DNA of 64,000 bases from contig NZ_JONW01000008.1 in NCBI RefSeq assembly GCF_000712075.1, forward strand, positions 1 through 64,000. The letters are read 5' to 3'. A program made the position numbers and the translations under genes. The stretch comes from Caulobacter sp. UNC358MFTsu5.1 (GTDB lineage: Bacteria; Pseudomonadota; Alphaproteobacteria; Caulobacterales; Caulobacteraceae). Position 1 is the first letter of the stretch. Each line of letters starts with the position of its first letter. Of the stretch, positions 21,462 through 30,651 are shown piece by piece. The notes beneath the pieces are model-generated. The model ran no database searches and was not told the origin of the DNA. It was given only the letters and a program-made list of their open reading frames with translations.

Positions 21462-23435
21462 ATGCGGACTCATGCAGCGGGCCTGATGGCCGGTGCGGCC
21501 ATGGCGATCGTCGCCGCCTCTCCCGCCTTCGCCGCCGAACAGCGGCTGACCTCGCCCGACGGCGCGTTGCAGGTCACGGTTTCCGACAGCGACGGCCAGG
21601 CCCGCTACGCCGTGGCCTACAAGGGCCAGCCCCTGCTGGCGCCCTCGCCGCTGGGCCTGGTGCTCAGCGCCGGCGGCTCGCTGAGCCACGGGCTGAAGAT
21701 CGCCGGCGCCGCGCCCTCGAGCGGCGACGCGACCTACGATCTCGTGGCCGGCAAAACCCGGACGGTCCGCGACCGCTACAACCAGCTCGACGTCGACTTC
21801 CAGGAGCCCGAGGGCGGCAAGCGCCGGCTGCGGGTGATCGTGCGGGCCTATGACGACGGCGTCGCGTTCCGCTACGTGCTGCCCCGTCAGCCCGGCCTGG
21901 ACGCGGTGAACATCCGCAACGAGGAGACCCGCTTCGACTTCCCGGCCGACTACCGCTGCTGGGGCCTGAACCTGGGCAAGTTCGGCACCAGCCACGAGGG
22001 CGAGTTCGATCCGGTCCAGGCCTCGAAGCTGCGCGAGCACAATCTCTACGACGCGCCCCTGGTCTGCGAGGGCGCCAACGCCGCCTTCGCCATCGCCGAG
22101 GCCGACCTGAAGGACTATGCCGGCCTCTACCTGACCGGACGCGGCGACGGCGGGCTGGGCGTGCAGGCCAAGCTGTCGCCCCGCCTGGACGATCCGACCG
22201 TGGCCGTGCGCACCCGCATCGGCGCCGACGTGGTCTCGCCCTGGCGCGTCGTGATGGTGGCCCCCAAGGCCGGCCAGCTGATCGAAAGCAACCTGGTCAC
22301 CACCTTGAGCGCGCCGTCGAAGGTGGCCGACACGTCCTGGATCAAGCCGGGCAAGGCGGCCTGGGACTGGTGGAACGGCCCGTCGATCAGCGGCGTGGCC
22401 AAGCCCGGCATGAACGCCGAGACCATCAAGCGCTACATCGACTTCGCGGCCGCCAACGGCCTGGACTACATGCTGATCGACGAGGGCTGGCACGCGGGCG
22501 CCGGCGGCGGCGGGGCGGTCCAGCCGGGCGTCGACGTCACCCGCCCGATCCCCGAACTCGATCTGCCCGGCCTGATCGCCTACGCCAAGGAGCGCAAGGT
22601 CGGCCTGTGGCTGTGGCTGAACTGGAAGGCCCTGGACGCCCAGATGGACGAGGCTGTCCCGCTGTACGAGCAGTGGGGGATCAAGGGGATCAAGGTCGAC
22701 TTCATGGACCGCGACGACCAGGCCATGGTCGACTACTACCACCGCCTGCTGACCAAGGCCGGCCAGCACCATCTGATGGTCGACCTGCACGGCGCCGAGC
22801 ATCCGACGGGCCTTATCCGCACCTATCCGCACTACCTGACCCAGGAAGGCGTCATGGGCGCGGAGTACAACAAGTGGAGCCGGCGGGTGACCGCCGCCCA
22901 CAACGTCACCCTGCCCTACACCCGCATGCTGCTGGGGCCGATGGACTACACGCCCGGCGGTTTCCGCAACGTGGCGCCGGCCGCGTTCGATCCGCGCAAC
23001 ACCCTGCCCTTCGTCCAGACCACGCGCGGCCAGGCCCTGGCCATGTACGTGGTCTATGACAGCCCGTTCGGGATCGTCGCCGACAGCCCCGACACCTACA
23101 AGGACAGCCCCGCGGGCCTGGACTTCGTCGCCGCCGCCCCCACCACCTGGGACGAGACGCGGTTCGTGGCGGGCGAGATCGGCCAGTCGGTCGTGCTGGC
23201 CCGCCGCAAGGGCGCGGACTGGTGGATCGGGGCGATGACCAACGACGCCGGCCGGACCGTGAAGATCCCGCTGGGCTTCCTCGGCGCGGGCGCCTTCACC
23301 GCCGACATCCGCCAGGACGGGGCGGCGCCGACCGACCTCGTCGCCTCGACGCGGACGGTGAAGGCCGGCGACGTCCTGACCCTGAAGCTGGCGCCCAGCG
23401 GCGGCGCGGCCGTCCGTCTGACGCCGGCCCGCTAG
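21462..23435 (+). CDS. GH97 glycoside hydrolase, retaining (alpha-galactosidase-like) clade
   Basis: 657 residues with a signal peptide to about residue 24 (SPAFAA). The N-terminal beta-sandwich, (beta/alpha)8 barrel and C-terminal all-beta domain of GH97 are recognisable. Asp413 in IKVDFMDRDD stands where retaining GH97 enzymes have their nucleophile, and Glu468 (MGAEYNKW) lies 55 residues on. From memory, the Bacteroides alpha-galactosidase BtGH97b uses D415 and E470, the same spacing. This favours retaining alpha-galactosidase over inverting alpha-glucosidase activity. The stop codon overlaps the GH74 start (TAGTG), indicating translational coupling. Confidence 0.9.
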   Translation: MRTHAAGLMAGAAMAIVAASPAFAAEQRLTSPDGALQVTVSDSDGQARYAVAYKGQPLLAPSPLGLVLSAGGSLSHGLKIAGAAPSSGDATYDLVAGKTRTVRDRYNQLDVDFQEPEGGKRRLRVIVRAYDDGVAFRYVLPRQPGLDAVNIRNEETRFDFPADYRCWGLNLGKFGTSHEGEFDPVQASKLREHNLYDAPLVCEGANAAFAIAEADLKDYAGLYLTGRGDGGLGVQAKLSPRLDDPTVAVRTRIGADVVSPWRVVMVAPKAGQLIESNLVTTLSAPSKVADTSWIKPGKAAWDWWNGPSISGVAKPGMNAETIKRYIDFAAANGLDYMLIDEGWHAGAGGGGAVQPGVDVTRPIPELDLPGLIAYAKERKVGLWLWLNWKALDAQMDEAVPLYEQWGIKGIKVDFMDRDDQAMVDYYHRLLTKAGQHHLMVDLHGAEHPTGLIRTYPHYLTQEGVMGAEYNKWSRRVTAAHNVTLPYTRMLLGPMDYTPGGFRNVAPAAFDPRNTLPFVQTTRGQALAMYVVYDSPFGIVADSPDTYKDSPAGLDFVAAAPTTWDETRFVAGEIGQSVVLARRKGADWWIGAMTNDAGRTVKIPLGFLGAGAFTADIRQDGAAPTDLVASTRTVKAGDVLTLKLAPSGGAAVRLTPAR

Positions 23436-25612
23436 TGCCTCGCCTTCAACGCATCCTGGCCCTGGCGGTCGCGGCGGGCGTCGTGGCGTTCGCCGGGACC
23501 GCGCCCGCCGCCGCGCCCAAGGTCCAGCCCTACGGCTGGAACACCGTCGAGGTGTTGGGCGGCGGCTTCGTCAGCGGGGTGGTCTATCACCCGACCGAGA
23601 AGGGGCTGGTCTATGCCCGCACCGACATCGGCGGGGCCTATCGCCTGGACCGGACGACCGGCCGCTGGGTCGCCCTGAACGACGCCCTGCCCCGCGCCGA
23701 CGGCCAGCTGGCCGGAGCCCTGAGCCTGGCGGTCGATCCGCGCGATCCGGACCGGCTCTACATGGCGGCCGGCGAGTACACCCGTCCCGGAGCGCGCGGC
23801 GGGGCCGTGCTGCGCTCCACCGACCGCGGCGCCACCTGGGCCAAGACCGAGCTGCCGGTCGGCATCGGCGGCAACGAGGACGGTCGCAACACCGGCGAGC
23901 GGCTGATGGTCGATCCGGCCCAGGGCGCGGTGCTGTTCCTGGGGACCAAGGAGGGCCTCTATCGCAGCGCCGACCACGGGGCGACCTGGTCGCGGGTCGA
24001 GGCCTTCCCGCGCCTGCACGTCACCCTCGTCGCCTTCGATCCGGTGATGAAGACCAAGACCGGCGAGACGGCGATCCTCTACGCCGGCGTGGCCGGGGAG
24101 CGCGGGGGCGGCCTGCTGGTCAGCACCGACGGCGGCGCGACGTGGGGTCTGGTCACCGGCCAGCCGAAAGGCCTGGTCCCGCATCATCTGGCCATCGACG
24201 CCAAGGGCGTCGTCTACATCGCCTACGGCAACGGCCTGGGCCCCAACGACGTCACCGACGGCGCGGTCTGGAAACTGGACCCCGACACCGGCGCCTGGAC
24301 CGACATCACCCCGGTCAAGCCGCAGGGGACGGACGTCTTCGGCTATGGCGGCCTCAGCCTCGACCCCGCCCATCCGGGGACGATCGTGGTCTCCACCCTG
24401 GATCGCTGGGCGGCGGGCGACGACGTCTTCCGCAGCACCGACGGCGGCAGGAGCTGGAAGGCCCTGCGCGAGAAATCCGAGCACGACACCGGCGGCGCGC
24501 CCTGGGTGCGCAGCCTGGAGTCCAAAACCGGCCGGGCCATGGGTCACTGGATCGGCGACATCGACATCGACCCGACCAATCCCGACGAGGCGATCTATGT
24601 CACCGGCTACGGCCTGTGGCGGACCACGAACCTGACCGAGGCCGACCGCTCGGGCGCCACCCACTGGCGGTTCGACGACGAGGGCCTGGAGGAGACGGTG
24701 GCCCTGGAGCTGGTCAGCCCGCCCGGCGAGCCCCTGATCAGCACGATCGGCGACATCGGCGGCTTCCGCCACGACGACCTCGATCGCGCCGCCGCCAGCC
24801 GCTATTTCGACCCGCACGGCGGCACCAATCGCGGGCTGGACTATGCGGCCCTCAAGCCCCAGGTGCTGGTGCGGACCAGCGACCCGACGCCCACGGCCGG
24901 CTTCCGCTCGACCGACGGCGGCCGGACCTGGACGCCCTTCGCCGCCTCCCCGCCCCGCGACGCCCACATCCACACCGGCCGCATCGCCCTGTCGGCCGAC
25001 GGCGCGCGGATGGTCTGGGCCATGCGCAACGCCGCCCCCTACGTCTCCAGCGACGACGGCAGCACCTGGCGGCCGGTGCAGGGCGTCACGAAGGGCGAGC
25101 GCCCCGACTTCACCCCGGCCTCGGACCGCGTGAACCCGCTGCGCTTCTACGTCTATGACGCCGCGCAGGGCGCGGTCCTGGCCAGCGCCGACGGCGGCGA
25201 GACCTTCAAGGTCACGGCCCGGGGCCTGGCCGGCGGCGGCCCGCTGAAGGCCGTGCCCGGGATCGAGGGCGAGGTCTGGCTGCCCACGTCCCAGGGCCTG
25301 ATGCGCTCGACCGACGGCGGCGCCGGCTTCAAGGCCGTGGCGGGCGTCGACGACGCCGGCCTGGTCGGCTTCGGCAAGGCCGCCCCGGGCCAGGCCCATC
25401 CGGCGGTGTTCGTCTGGGGCAAGGTCGGCGGCGTCGAGGGCGTGTTCCGCTCGGACGACGTCGGCAAGACCTGGATCAAGCTGCACGACCAACGCTGGGG
25501 CTTCGCCGAACTGCGCGCCCTGACCGGCGATCCGAACCGCTACGGCCGCGTCTATCTGGGCGTCCACGGCCGGGGCATCCTCTACGGCGATCCGTCGCCC
25601 GCCAAGAACTAG
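23435..25612 (+). CDS. GH74 xyloglucanase (endo- or oligosaccharide-specific)
   Basis: 725 residues. The GTG start overlaps the GH97 stop. A signal peptide ends near residue 27 (GTAPAAA). Tandem seven-bladed propellers are signalled by repeated STDGG(A/R)(T/S)W motifs. The family hallmark GGGFVSGVVYHPTEKGLVYA carries on into RTDIGGAYR with catalytic Asp64, and the second catalytic Asp lies in GDIGGFRHDD (about residue 440). GH74 enzymes act almost only on xyloglucan, so this gene gives the locus its likely substrate. Endo- or exo-action depends on a loop that cannot be judged here. Confidence 0.93.
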   Translation: MPRLQRILALAVAAGVVAFAGTAPAAAPKVQPYGWNTVEVLGGGFVSGVVYHPTEKGLVYARTDIGGAYRLDRTTGRWVALNDALPRADGQLAGALSLAVDPRDPDRLYMAAGEYTRPGARGGAVLRSTDRGATWAKTELPVGIGGNEDGRNTGERLMVDPAQGAVLFLGTKEGLYRSADHGATWSRVEAFPRLHVTLVAFDPVMKTKTGETAILYAGVAGERGGGLLVSTDGGATWGLVTGQPKGLVPHHLAIDAKGVVYIAYGNGLGPNDVTDGAVWKLDPDTGAWTDITPVKPQGTDVFGYGGLSLDPAHPGTIVVSTLDRWAAGDDVFRSTDGGRSWKALREKSEHDTGGAPWVRSLESKTGRAMGHWIGDIDIDPTNPDEAIYVTGYGLWRTTNLTEADRSGATHWRFDDEGLEETVALELVSPPGEPLISTIGDIGGFRHDDLDRAAASRYFDPHGGTNRGLDYAALKPQVLVRTSDPTPTAGFRSTDGGRTWTPFAASPPRDAHIHTGRIALSADGARMVWAMRNAAPYVSSDDGSTWRPVQGVTKGERPDFTPASDRVNPLRFYVYDAAQGAVLASADGGETFKVTARGLAGGGPLKAVPGIEGEVWLPTSQGLMRSTDGGAGFKAVAGVDDAGLVGFGKAAPGQAHPAVFVWGKVGGVEGVFRSDDVGKTWIKLHDQRWGFAELRALTGDPNRYGRVYLGVHGRGILYGDPSPAKN

Positions 25613-25620
25613 GGACAGGC

Positions 25621-27261
25621 ATGAGCCTCAATCGCCGCGACCTTCTGAACCTCGGCGCCGGCCTGGCCGCCGCCTCGGCCCAATCCACTCTGGGGGGGCC
25701 TGCTTTCGCCGCTTCGAAGCGGGGCTTCCAGCCCAGCTGGGAGTCCCTGGCCGACGGCTACAAGACCCCCGACTGGTTCCGCGACGCCAAGCTGGGCATC
25801 TGGTCGCACTGGGGTCCGCAATGCGTGCCCGAGTTCGGCGACTGGTACGGCCGCCAGATGTACCAGCAGGGCAACCCGTTCTACCAGCACCACGTCAAGA
25901 CGTACGGGCACCCGACGACGTTCGGCTTCATGGAGTTCATCCCGCGCTGGAAGGCCGACCGTTGGGACCCGGAAGGCCTGATGCGCAAATACAAGGCCGC
26001 TGGCGCCAAGTACTTCATGTCGATGGCCAACCACCACGACAACCTCGACATGTTCGACAGCCGCCACCATGCCTGGAACACCCTGCGCGTGGGTCCGGGG
26101 CGGGACATCGTCGGGACGTGGGAGAAGGTCGCCCGCCAGCACGGCCTGCGCTTCGGCGTCTCCAACCACTCGGCCCACGCCTGGCACTGGTGGCAGACCG
26201 CCTACGGCTACGACGCCGAAGGCCCGCTGAAGGGCCGGCGCTACGACGCCTTCCAGCTGACCAAGGCCGACGGCAAGGGCAAGTGGTGGCAGGGCCTGGA
26301 CCCGCAGGACCTCTATACCGGCCGCAACATGGTGATCCCCGACGGGATCGACAGCATCGCCGCCGCCAACGCCTGGCACGACAAGCACGACGGCGAGTGG
26401 CTGGAGACCCCACCGCCGAACAACCCGGCCTTCACGGCGAACTGGCTGGCGCGCCAGAACGACCTGGTCGACCGCTACAAGCCCGACATGGTCTATTTCG
26501 ACAACTACGGCCTGCCGCTGGGCCAGGCGGGGCTGTCGGCCACGGCCCACTACTACAACCGGGCCCGCGCCTGGCGCGGCGCGTCGGACGTGGTCGTCAC
26601 CGGCAAGAAGCTCAGCCCCCTGCAGCGCCGGGGCATCGTCGAGGATGTCGAGCGCGGCTTTTCCGACCGCCTGCGGCCCGAGCCCTGGCAGACCGACACC
26701 TGCATCGGCAACTGGCACTACGACCGCGCCCTCTACGACCGCGACGGCTACAAGAGCGCCCAGGACGTGATCCAGCGGCTGATCGACGTGGTCAGCAAGA
26801 ACGGCTGCCTGATGCTCTCCATCCCCCAGCGCGGCGACGGCACGATCGACGACAAGGAGGAGAAGGTGCTGGAGGGCATGGCCGGCTGGATCGCCGTCAA
26901 CGGTCCGGCCATCTACGGCTCGCGCCCCTGGCGGATCTTCGGCGAGGGCCCGACCAAGCTGGTCGAGGGCATGCAGAACGAAGGCGCGGCCAAGCCGTTC
27001 GAGGCGGCCGACATCCGGTTCGTCACCAAGGGCGGGGATCTGTATGCGCTGCCGATGGCCTGGCCGTCAGGCGAGCTGGTGATCGAGAGCCTGGCGACGA
27101 GCGGGCAGACGAGTGGGGGCGAGGTTCGGCGGGTGGAGCTGCTGGGCTCGCCCGAGCCGCTGGCGTTCAAGCGGGACGGCAAGGGGTTGCGGGTTGAGAT
27201 ACCGAGCGCGCGGCCGGCTTTCACGCCGGTTCTGAGAATCTCCGGACCTGGGTTGGTCTGA
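25621..27261 (+). CDS. GH29 alpha-L-fucosidase
   Basis: 546 residues with a twin-arginine-type leader (NRRDLLNLGAGLAAASA), so probably exported folded. The GH29 barrel features are WFRDAKLGIWSHWGPQ, MANHHDN, KPDMVYFDNYGLPL with probable nucleophile Asp294, and a C-terminal beta-sandwich. It starts 9 bases after the GH74 stop and ends the GH97-GH74-GH29 operon. Expected substrate: alpha-1,2-fucose on xyloglucan galactosyl side chains. In other xyloglucan loci that job is often done by GH95, so GH29 here is an alternative. Repeat A2 follows directly. Confidence 0.93.
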   Translation: MSLNRRDLLNLGAGLAAASAQSTLGGPAFAASKRGFQPSWESLADGYKTPDWFRDAKLGIWSHWGPQCVPEFGDWYGRQMYQQGNPFYQHHVKTYGHPTTFGFMEFIPRWKADRWDPEGLMRKYKAAGAKYFMSMANHHDNLDMFDSRHHAWNTLRVGPGRDIVGTWEKVARQHGLRFGVSNHSAHAWHWWQTAYGYDAEGPLKGRRYDAFQLTKADGKGKWWQGLDPQDLYTGRNMVIPDGIDSIAAANAWHDKHDGEWLETPPPNNPAFTANWLARQNDLVDRYKPDMVYFDNYGLPLGQAGLSATAHYYNRARAWRGASDVVVTGKKLSPLQRRGIVEDVERGFSDRLRPEPWQTDTCIGNWHYDRALYDRDGYKSAQDVIQRLIDVVSKNGCLMLSIPQRGDGTIDDKEEKVLEGMAGWIAVNGPAIYGSRPWRIFGEGPTKLVEGMQNEGAAKPFEAADIRFVTKGGDLYALPMAWPSGELVIESLATSGQTSGGEVRRVELLGSPEPLAFKRDGKGLRVEIPSARPAFTPVLRISGPGLV

Positions 27262-27389
27262 ACACTTGCCCCCTACGGACCGCTGCGCGGTCGTCTTCCC
27301 CCGGAGGGGGAAGAGCCTCGCGCCTTAGGCTCCGCCCCCTACGGGGGCGGACAGACCGCGTAGCGGTCAGGTGGGGGCAAGCGGGTGAG
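27262..27389. repeat. Intergenic repeat family A, copy 2
   Basis: Same multi-stem structure as the copy at 5865-6003, with a shorter central spacer. It lies between the GH29 and SDR genes, both plus-strand, and begins at the base after the GH29 stop codon. Confidence 0.9.
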
Positions 27390-27450
27390 CCGCTGCGCAT
27401 TGACGCCCCTTACGGCAGTTCCCCAGACTGCCGAAAAAGGAAGCGCCCCC

Positions 27451-28212
27451 ATGACCTCCCTCGCCGGCCGCACCGTCCTGATCACCGGCGCCTCCTCGGG
27501 CATCGGCGCCGCCCTGGCCCGGGCCGCCGCCAAGGCCGGGGCCGAGGTGGCCGCCGCCGCCCGCCGGGCCGACAAGCTGGAAGCCCTGGTCGCCGAGATC
27601 GCCGCCGCCGGCGGGACGGCCCGGGCCTTCGCCATGGACGTCGAGGACGAGGCCTCGGTGATCGCCGCCTACGACGCCGTCGAGGCCGCCTTCGGCGCGC
27701 CGGACTCGGTGATCGCCAACGCCGGGATCAACATGGAGGGCCTGGCCCTCGATATCGCCATCGAGGACTTCGACAAGGTGATGGCGGTCAACACCCGAGG
27801 CGTCTTCCTGACCGCCCGCGAAGGCGCCCGGCGGATGATCAAGGCCGGCAGCCCGGCCAGCGAGCGCGGCCGCATCGTGCTGGTGGCCTCGATCGGCGCC
27901 CACAAGGTGCTGCCGGGTCTCACCGCCTATGTCGCCTCGAAGGCCGCCACGGCCCACATGGGCAAGAGCCTGGCCCGCGAGTGGGCGCGCAAGGGGATCA
28001 ACGTCAACGTCCTGTGCCCCGGCTATATCCGGACCGAGATCAACGACGACTGGTTCGACAGCGAAGGCGGCCAAAAGCTGGTGGCGGGCTTCCCGAGGAA
28101 GCGGCTGATGGAGACGAGCGACCTGGAGGCCATGGCGCTGTATCTCTCGAGCGATGCGGCCAGAGCCGTGACCGGCTCGGTGTTCACGGTGGACGACGGG
28201 CAGTCCCTCTAA
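27451..28212 (+). CDS. SDR family NAD(P)-dependent oxidoreductase
   Basis: 253 residues, classical SDR: TGASSGIG cofactor motif, NAG in VIANAGI, catalytic Ser in LVASIGAH, YVASKAA (Tyr and Lys), and PG(Y)IRTEI. The start ATG at 27451 has GGAAG upstream and matches the Rossmann beginning. The substrate is unknown. Its place after the fucosidase raises the idea of a sugar dehydrogenase (for example L-fucose), but repeat A2 separates them and the sequence looks equally like general FabG-type reductases. It is convergent with hutC, with repeat B2 between. Confidence 0.88.
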   Translation: MTSLAGRTVLITGASSGIGAALARAAAKAGAEVAAAARRADKLEALVAEIAAAGGTARAFAMDVEDEASVIAAYDAVEAAFGAPDSVIANAGINMEGLALDIAIEDFDKVMAVNTRGVFLTAREGARRMIKAGSPASERGRIVLVASIGAHKVLPGLTAYVASKAATAHMGKSLAREWARKGINVNVLCPGYIRTEINDDWFDSEGGQKLVAGFPRKRLMETSDLEAMALYLSSDAARAVTGSVFTVDDGQSL

Positions 28213-28215
28213 ACT

Positions 28216-28342
28216 CCGCTCATCCCGGCGAATGCCGGGACCCAGATCCCATGGCTGAGCGGATGACTGAAAGGGCTCGGCGTTCTTGGCGTCAGCCTCA
28301 GAGCTATTCCATCTGGGTCCCGGCATTCGCCGGGATGAGCGG
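28216..28342. repeat. Intergenic repeat family B, copy 2
   Basis: Arms are CCGCTCATCCCGGCGAATGC and its reverse complement, with an internal GGGACCCAGAT/ATCTGGGTCCC pair. It fills the gap between the convergent SDR and hutC genes and marks the left border of the hut cluster. Confidence 0.92.
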
Positions 28343-28345
28343 AAT

Positions 28346-29074
28346 TCAGGTCCGCGCCGGCCCGAACCGCGCCACCAGGTCGTACGCCTCGCCCGGGAAC
28401 AGCTGGCGCACCCAGGTCACCGGCTCGCCGGCCCGCCAGGTGCGGCGCTCGACCGCCAGCAGGGCCGCGCCTTCGTCCAGCGCCAGCAGGCGGGCGACGT
28501 CGGCCTCGGCGCCGACGGCGCTGATCCGGTTCTCGGCCTCGGTCCACGGCACGTGGTGCAGCAGCCAGGCCCCGGGCGCCTCCTCGGCGAAATCCTGCTC
28601 GGCGGCCTCGGGCACGGCGACCAGGCTGATCAGCCGGTCCTCCAGGGCGAAGGGTCGATCGCCCGCCACATGCAGGCCGCGCAGCACCAGCAGTTCGCCG
28701 CCCGCGGCCAGGGCGACCTCCTCGACATCGCCCGCCTTGGGTTTGCGCCGCTTCCGCTCCAGCAGGTCGAAGCGATAGGTCTCGCCCCGCGCCACGATCT
28801 CGGCCTGGATGTCGGGGATGTCGAGCACGGTGGAGTGCACGCGCGGCCGGGCCACGAACGAGCCGGCGCGGCGGCGGCGGACGATCAGCCCCTCCTTGGC
28901 CAGGGTCGACATGGCCTTGTTGACCGTCATCCGCGAGCAGCCGAACTGGCTCATCAGCTCGATCTCGGAGGGGATCTTGCGGCCCGGCGCCCAGGCGCCC
29001 GAGCGGATCAGGTCCTCGATCTCGCCCCGGATGCGCCGATACAGCGTCCCCCCTTCCACGCCCGGATCACTCAA
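28346..29074 (-). CDS. hutC: Histidine utilisation repressor (GntR/HutC family)
   Basis: 242 residues. A GntR winged helix (about 8-75: LYRRIRGEIEDLIRSG ... SEIELMSQFGCSRMTVNKAM) is joined to a C-terminal UTRA ligand domain (DRPFALEDRLISLVAVP ... PVTWVRQLFPGEAYDLVARF), the HutC signature. It represses hut genes until urocanate binds. The start is probably TTG at 29074, overlapping the hutF stop (TTGA), with GAGGAG 9 bases upstream; GTG at 29059 is the alternative. It is cotranscribed behind hutF, so it would regulate its own operon through the operator at 30587-30604. Confidence 0.92.
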   Translation of the reverse strand: MSDPGVEGGTLYRRIRGEIEDLIRSGAWAPGRKIPSEIELMSQFGCSRMTVNKAMSTLAKEGLIVRRRRAGSFVARPRVHSTVLDIPDIQAEIVARGETYRFDLLERKRRKPKAGDVEEVALAAGGELLVLRGLHVAGDRPFALEDRLISLVAVPEAAEQDFAEEAPGAWLLHHVPWTEAENRISAVGAEADVARLLALDEGAALLAVERRTWRAGEPVTWVRQLFPGEAYDLVARFGPART

Positions 29075-30564
29075 GCCAGCACGCTCCTCAACGCCGTCGC
29101 GTAGCGCGCCAGGATCGCCTCGCGCGCATGGTGGCGGCCGCCGCTGACGACCTGGCGGCCGCCGCGCCAGACGCCGTCGATGGCCCCGTGTCGCCCGGCG
29201 AACACCCAGCTGTCCAGCAGGGCGTCGCCGTCGCGGCCGATCATCGCCGGATGGGCGCGGTCCAGGGTCACGAAGTCGGCGGAACGCCCGCGCCGCAGGC
29301 CGCCGGCCACGCCCAGGGCCTGGGCGCCGCCGTTCACCGCCGCGCGGAACAGGTCGCCGCCCGTCGAGCTCCTGGGCGCCTTGGCCAGCACGTTGCGGGC
29401 CCGCCGCGTCAGGCGCTGGGCGTATTCCAGGGTGCGCAGCTCCTCGGCCGCGTCGATCAGCACGTTGCTGTCCGAGCCGATCCCGAACGCCCCGCCGGCC
29501 GCCAGGTAGTCGTGGGCCGGGAAGACGCCGTCGCCCAGATTGGCCTCGGTGATCGGGCACAGGCCGGCCACCGCGCCGCTCTTGGCCAGGCGCTCGGTCT
29601 CCATGGCGTTCAGGTGGGTGGCGTGGACCAGGCACCAGCGCTTGTCGACGGGCGCGTTGTTCATCAGCCAGCGTACCGGCCGCGCGCCGGTGGCGGCCAG
29701 GCAGTCGTCGACCTCCTGGGTCTGCTCGGCGATGTGGATGTGGATCGGGTTGGCGCCGGCCAGGGGGAGGATCGCGGTCAGCTCCTCGCCCGTGACCGCC
29801 CGCAGGCTGTGCGGCGCGATCCCGACCACCGCGTCGGGCAGGCCGGCCACCGCCGCGCGGCTGGCTTCGATCAGCCGGCCGTAGCCGTCGACATCGTGGA
29901 TGAACCGCCGCTGGCCCTCGCCGGGCGCGACGCCGCCGAAGCCGGCATGGGCGTAGAACACAGGCAGCAGGGTCAGGCCGATCCCCGTCTCGTCCGCCGC
30001 CGCCGCGATCCGCCCCGCCATCTCGGCGGGGTCGGCGTAGGGCGAACCGTCCTTGTCGTGGTGCAGGTAGTGGAACTCGCCCACCCGGGTCGAGCCGGTC
30101 TCCAGCATCTCGAGATAGGCCAGGGCGGCGATGGCCTGGACCTCGTCGGGACCCAGCCGGTCGACGAAGCGGTACATCAGCTCGCGCCAGGTCCAGAAGC
30201 TGTCGCCGGTGGGTCCCCGCGTCTCGGTCAGGCCGGCCATGGCGCGCTGGAAGGCGTGGCTGTGCAGGTTGGGCAGGCCGGGCAGGCACGGGCCGTGGGC
30301 CGTCTCGCCGGACTGGCGGGCCACGTCGGTGTCGACCCGGCTGATCATGCCCTCGCTGATCGTGAACCGCACGTCCCTGGCCCAGCCGTCGGCCAGCAGG
30401 GCCTGCTCGAACCACAGGGTCTGGGGTCCGGTTGCCGGCGCGCCCTGGGACGGGCGCTCGGGCGTCGGCTCAGGCGCGGGCGCCGCCGCCACCTCTTCAG
30501 GCGGCGTGTAGATGGGAGCGTCGTCGTCGTGGTCGGCTTCCGGCGGAAACGCGTCGTCGGTCAC
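29071..30564 (-). CDS. hutF: N-formimidoyl-L-glutamate deiminase
   Basis: 497 residues. An amidohydrolase-fold enzyme that converts N-formimino-glutamate to N-formyl-glutamate and ammonia. Metal ligands appear in LPNLHSHAFQRAM, IHIHIAEQT, HATHLN and GIGSDSNVLID. The start is GTG at 30564 with GAGGA 7-8 bases upstream. This gives an unusual Asp/Pro/Glu-rich leader of about 45 residues (EADHDDDAPIYTPPEEV...) before the typical HutF beginning (TLWFEQALLADGW). No other good start lies between. Pairing with hutG as a deformylase gives the HutF-HutG route rather than the one-step formiminoglutamase route. Confidence 0.93.
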   Translation of the reverse strand: MTDDAFPPEADHDDDAPIYTPPEEVAAAPAPEPTPERPSQGAPATGPQTLWFEQALLADGWARDVRFTISEGMISRVDTDVARQSGETAHGPCLPGLPNLHSHAFQRAMAGLTETRGPTGDSFWTWRELMYRFVDRLGPDEVQAIAALAYLEMLETGSTRVGEFHYLHHDKDGSPYADPAEMAGRIAAAADETGIGLTLLPVFYAHAGFGGVAPGEGQRRFIHDVDGYGRLIEASRAAVAGLPDAVVGIAPHSLRAVTGEELTAILPLAGANPIHIHIAEQTQEVDDCLAATGARPVRWLMNNAPVDKRWCLVHATHLNAMETERLAKSGAVAGLCPITEANLGDGVFPAHDYLAAGGAFGIGSDSNVLIDAAEELRTLEYAQRLTRRARNVLAKAPRSSTGGDLFRAAVNGGAQALGVAGGLRRGRSADFVTLDRAHPAMIGRDGDALLDSWVFAGRHGAIDGVWRGGRQVVSGGRHHAREAILARYATALRSVLA

Positions 30565-30586
30565 TGGACAATCCTCGTGTCGAGCG

Positions 30587-30604
30587 AATATGTCTATACA
30601 TATT
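30587..30604. promoter_or_regulatory. HutC operator between hutF and hutI
   Basis: AATATGTCTATACATATT: 7-bp arms AATATGT/ACATATT around CTAT. The TGTCTATACA core matches known HutC sites in other Proteobacteria. It lies between the divergent hutF (start 30564) and hutI (start 30652), placed to control both operons. Confidence 0.82.
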
Positions 30605-30651
30605 GAAGCCGACGGCAAGAGACCGGACCGGCGTTCGGGAGACCCCAGCCC

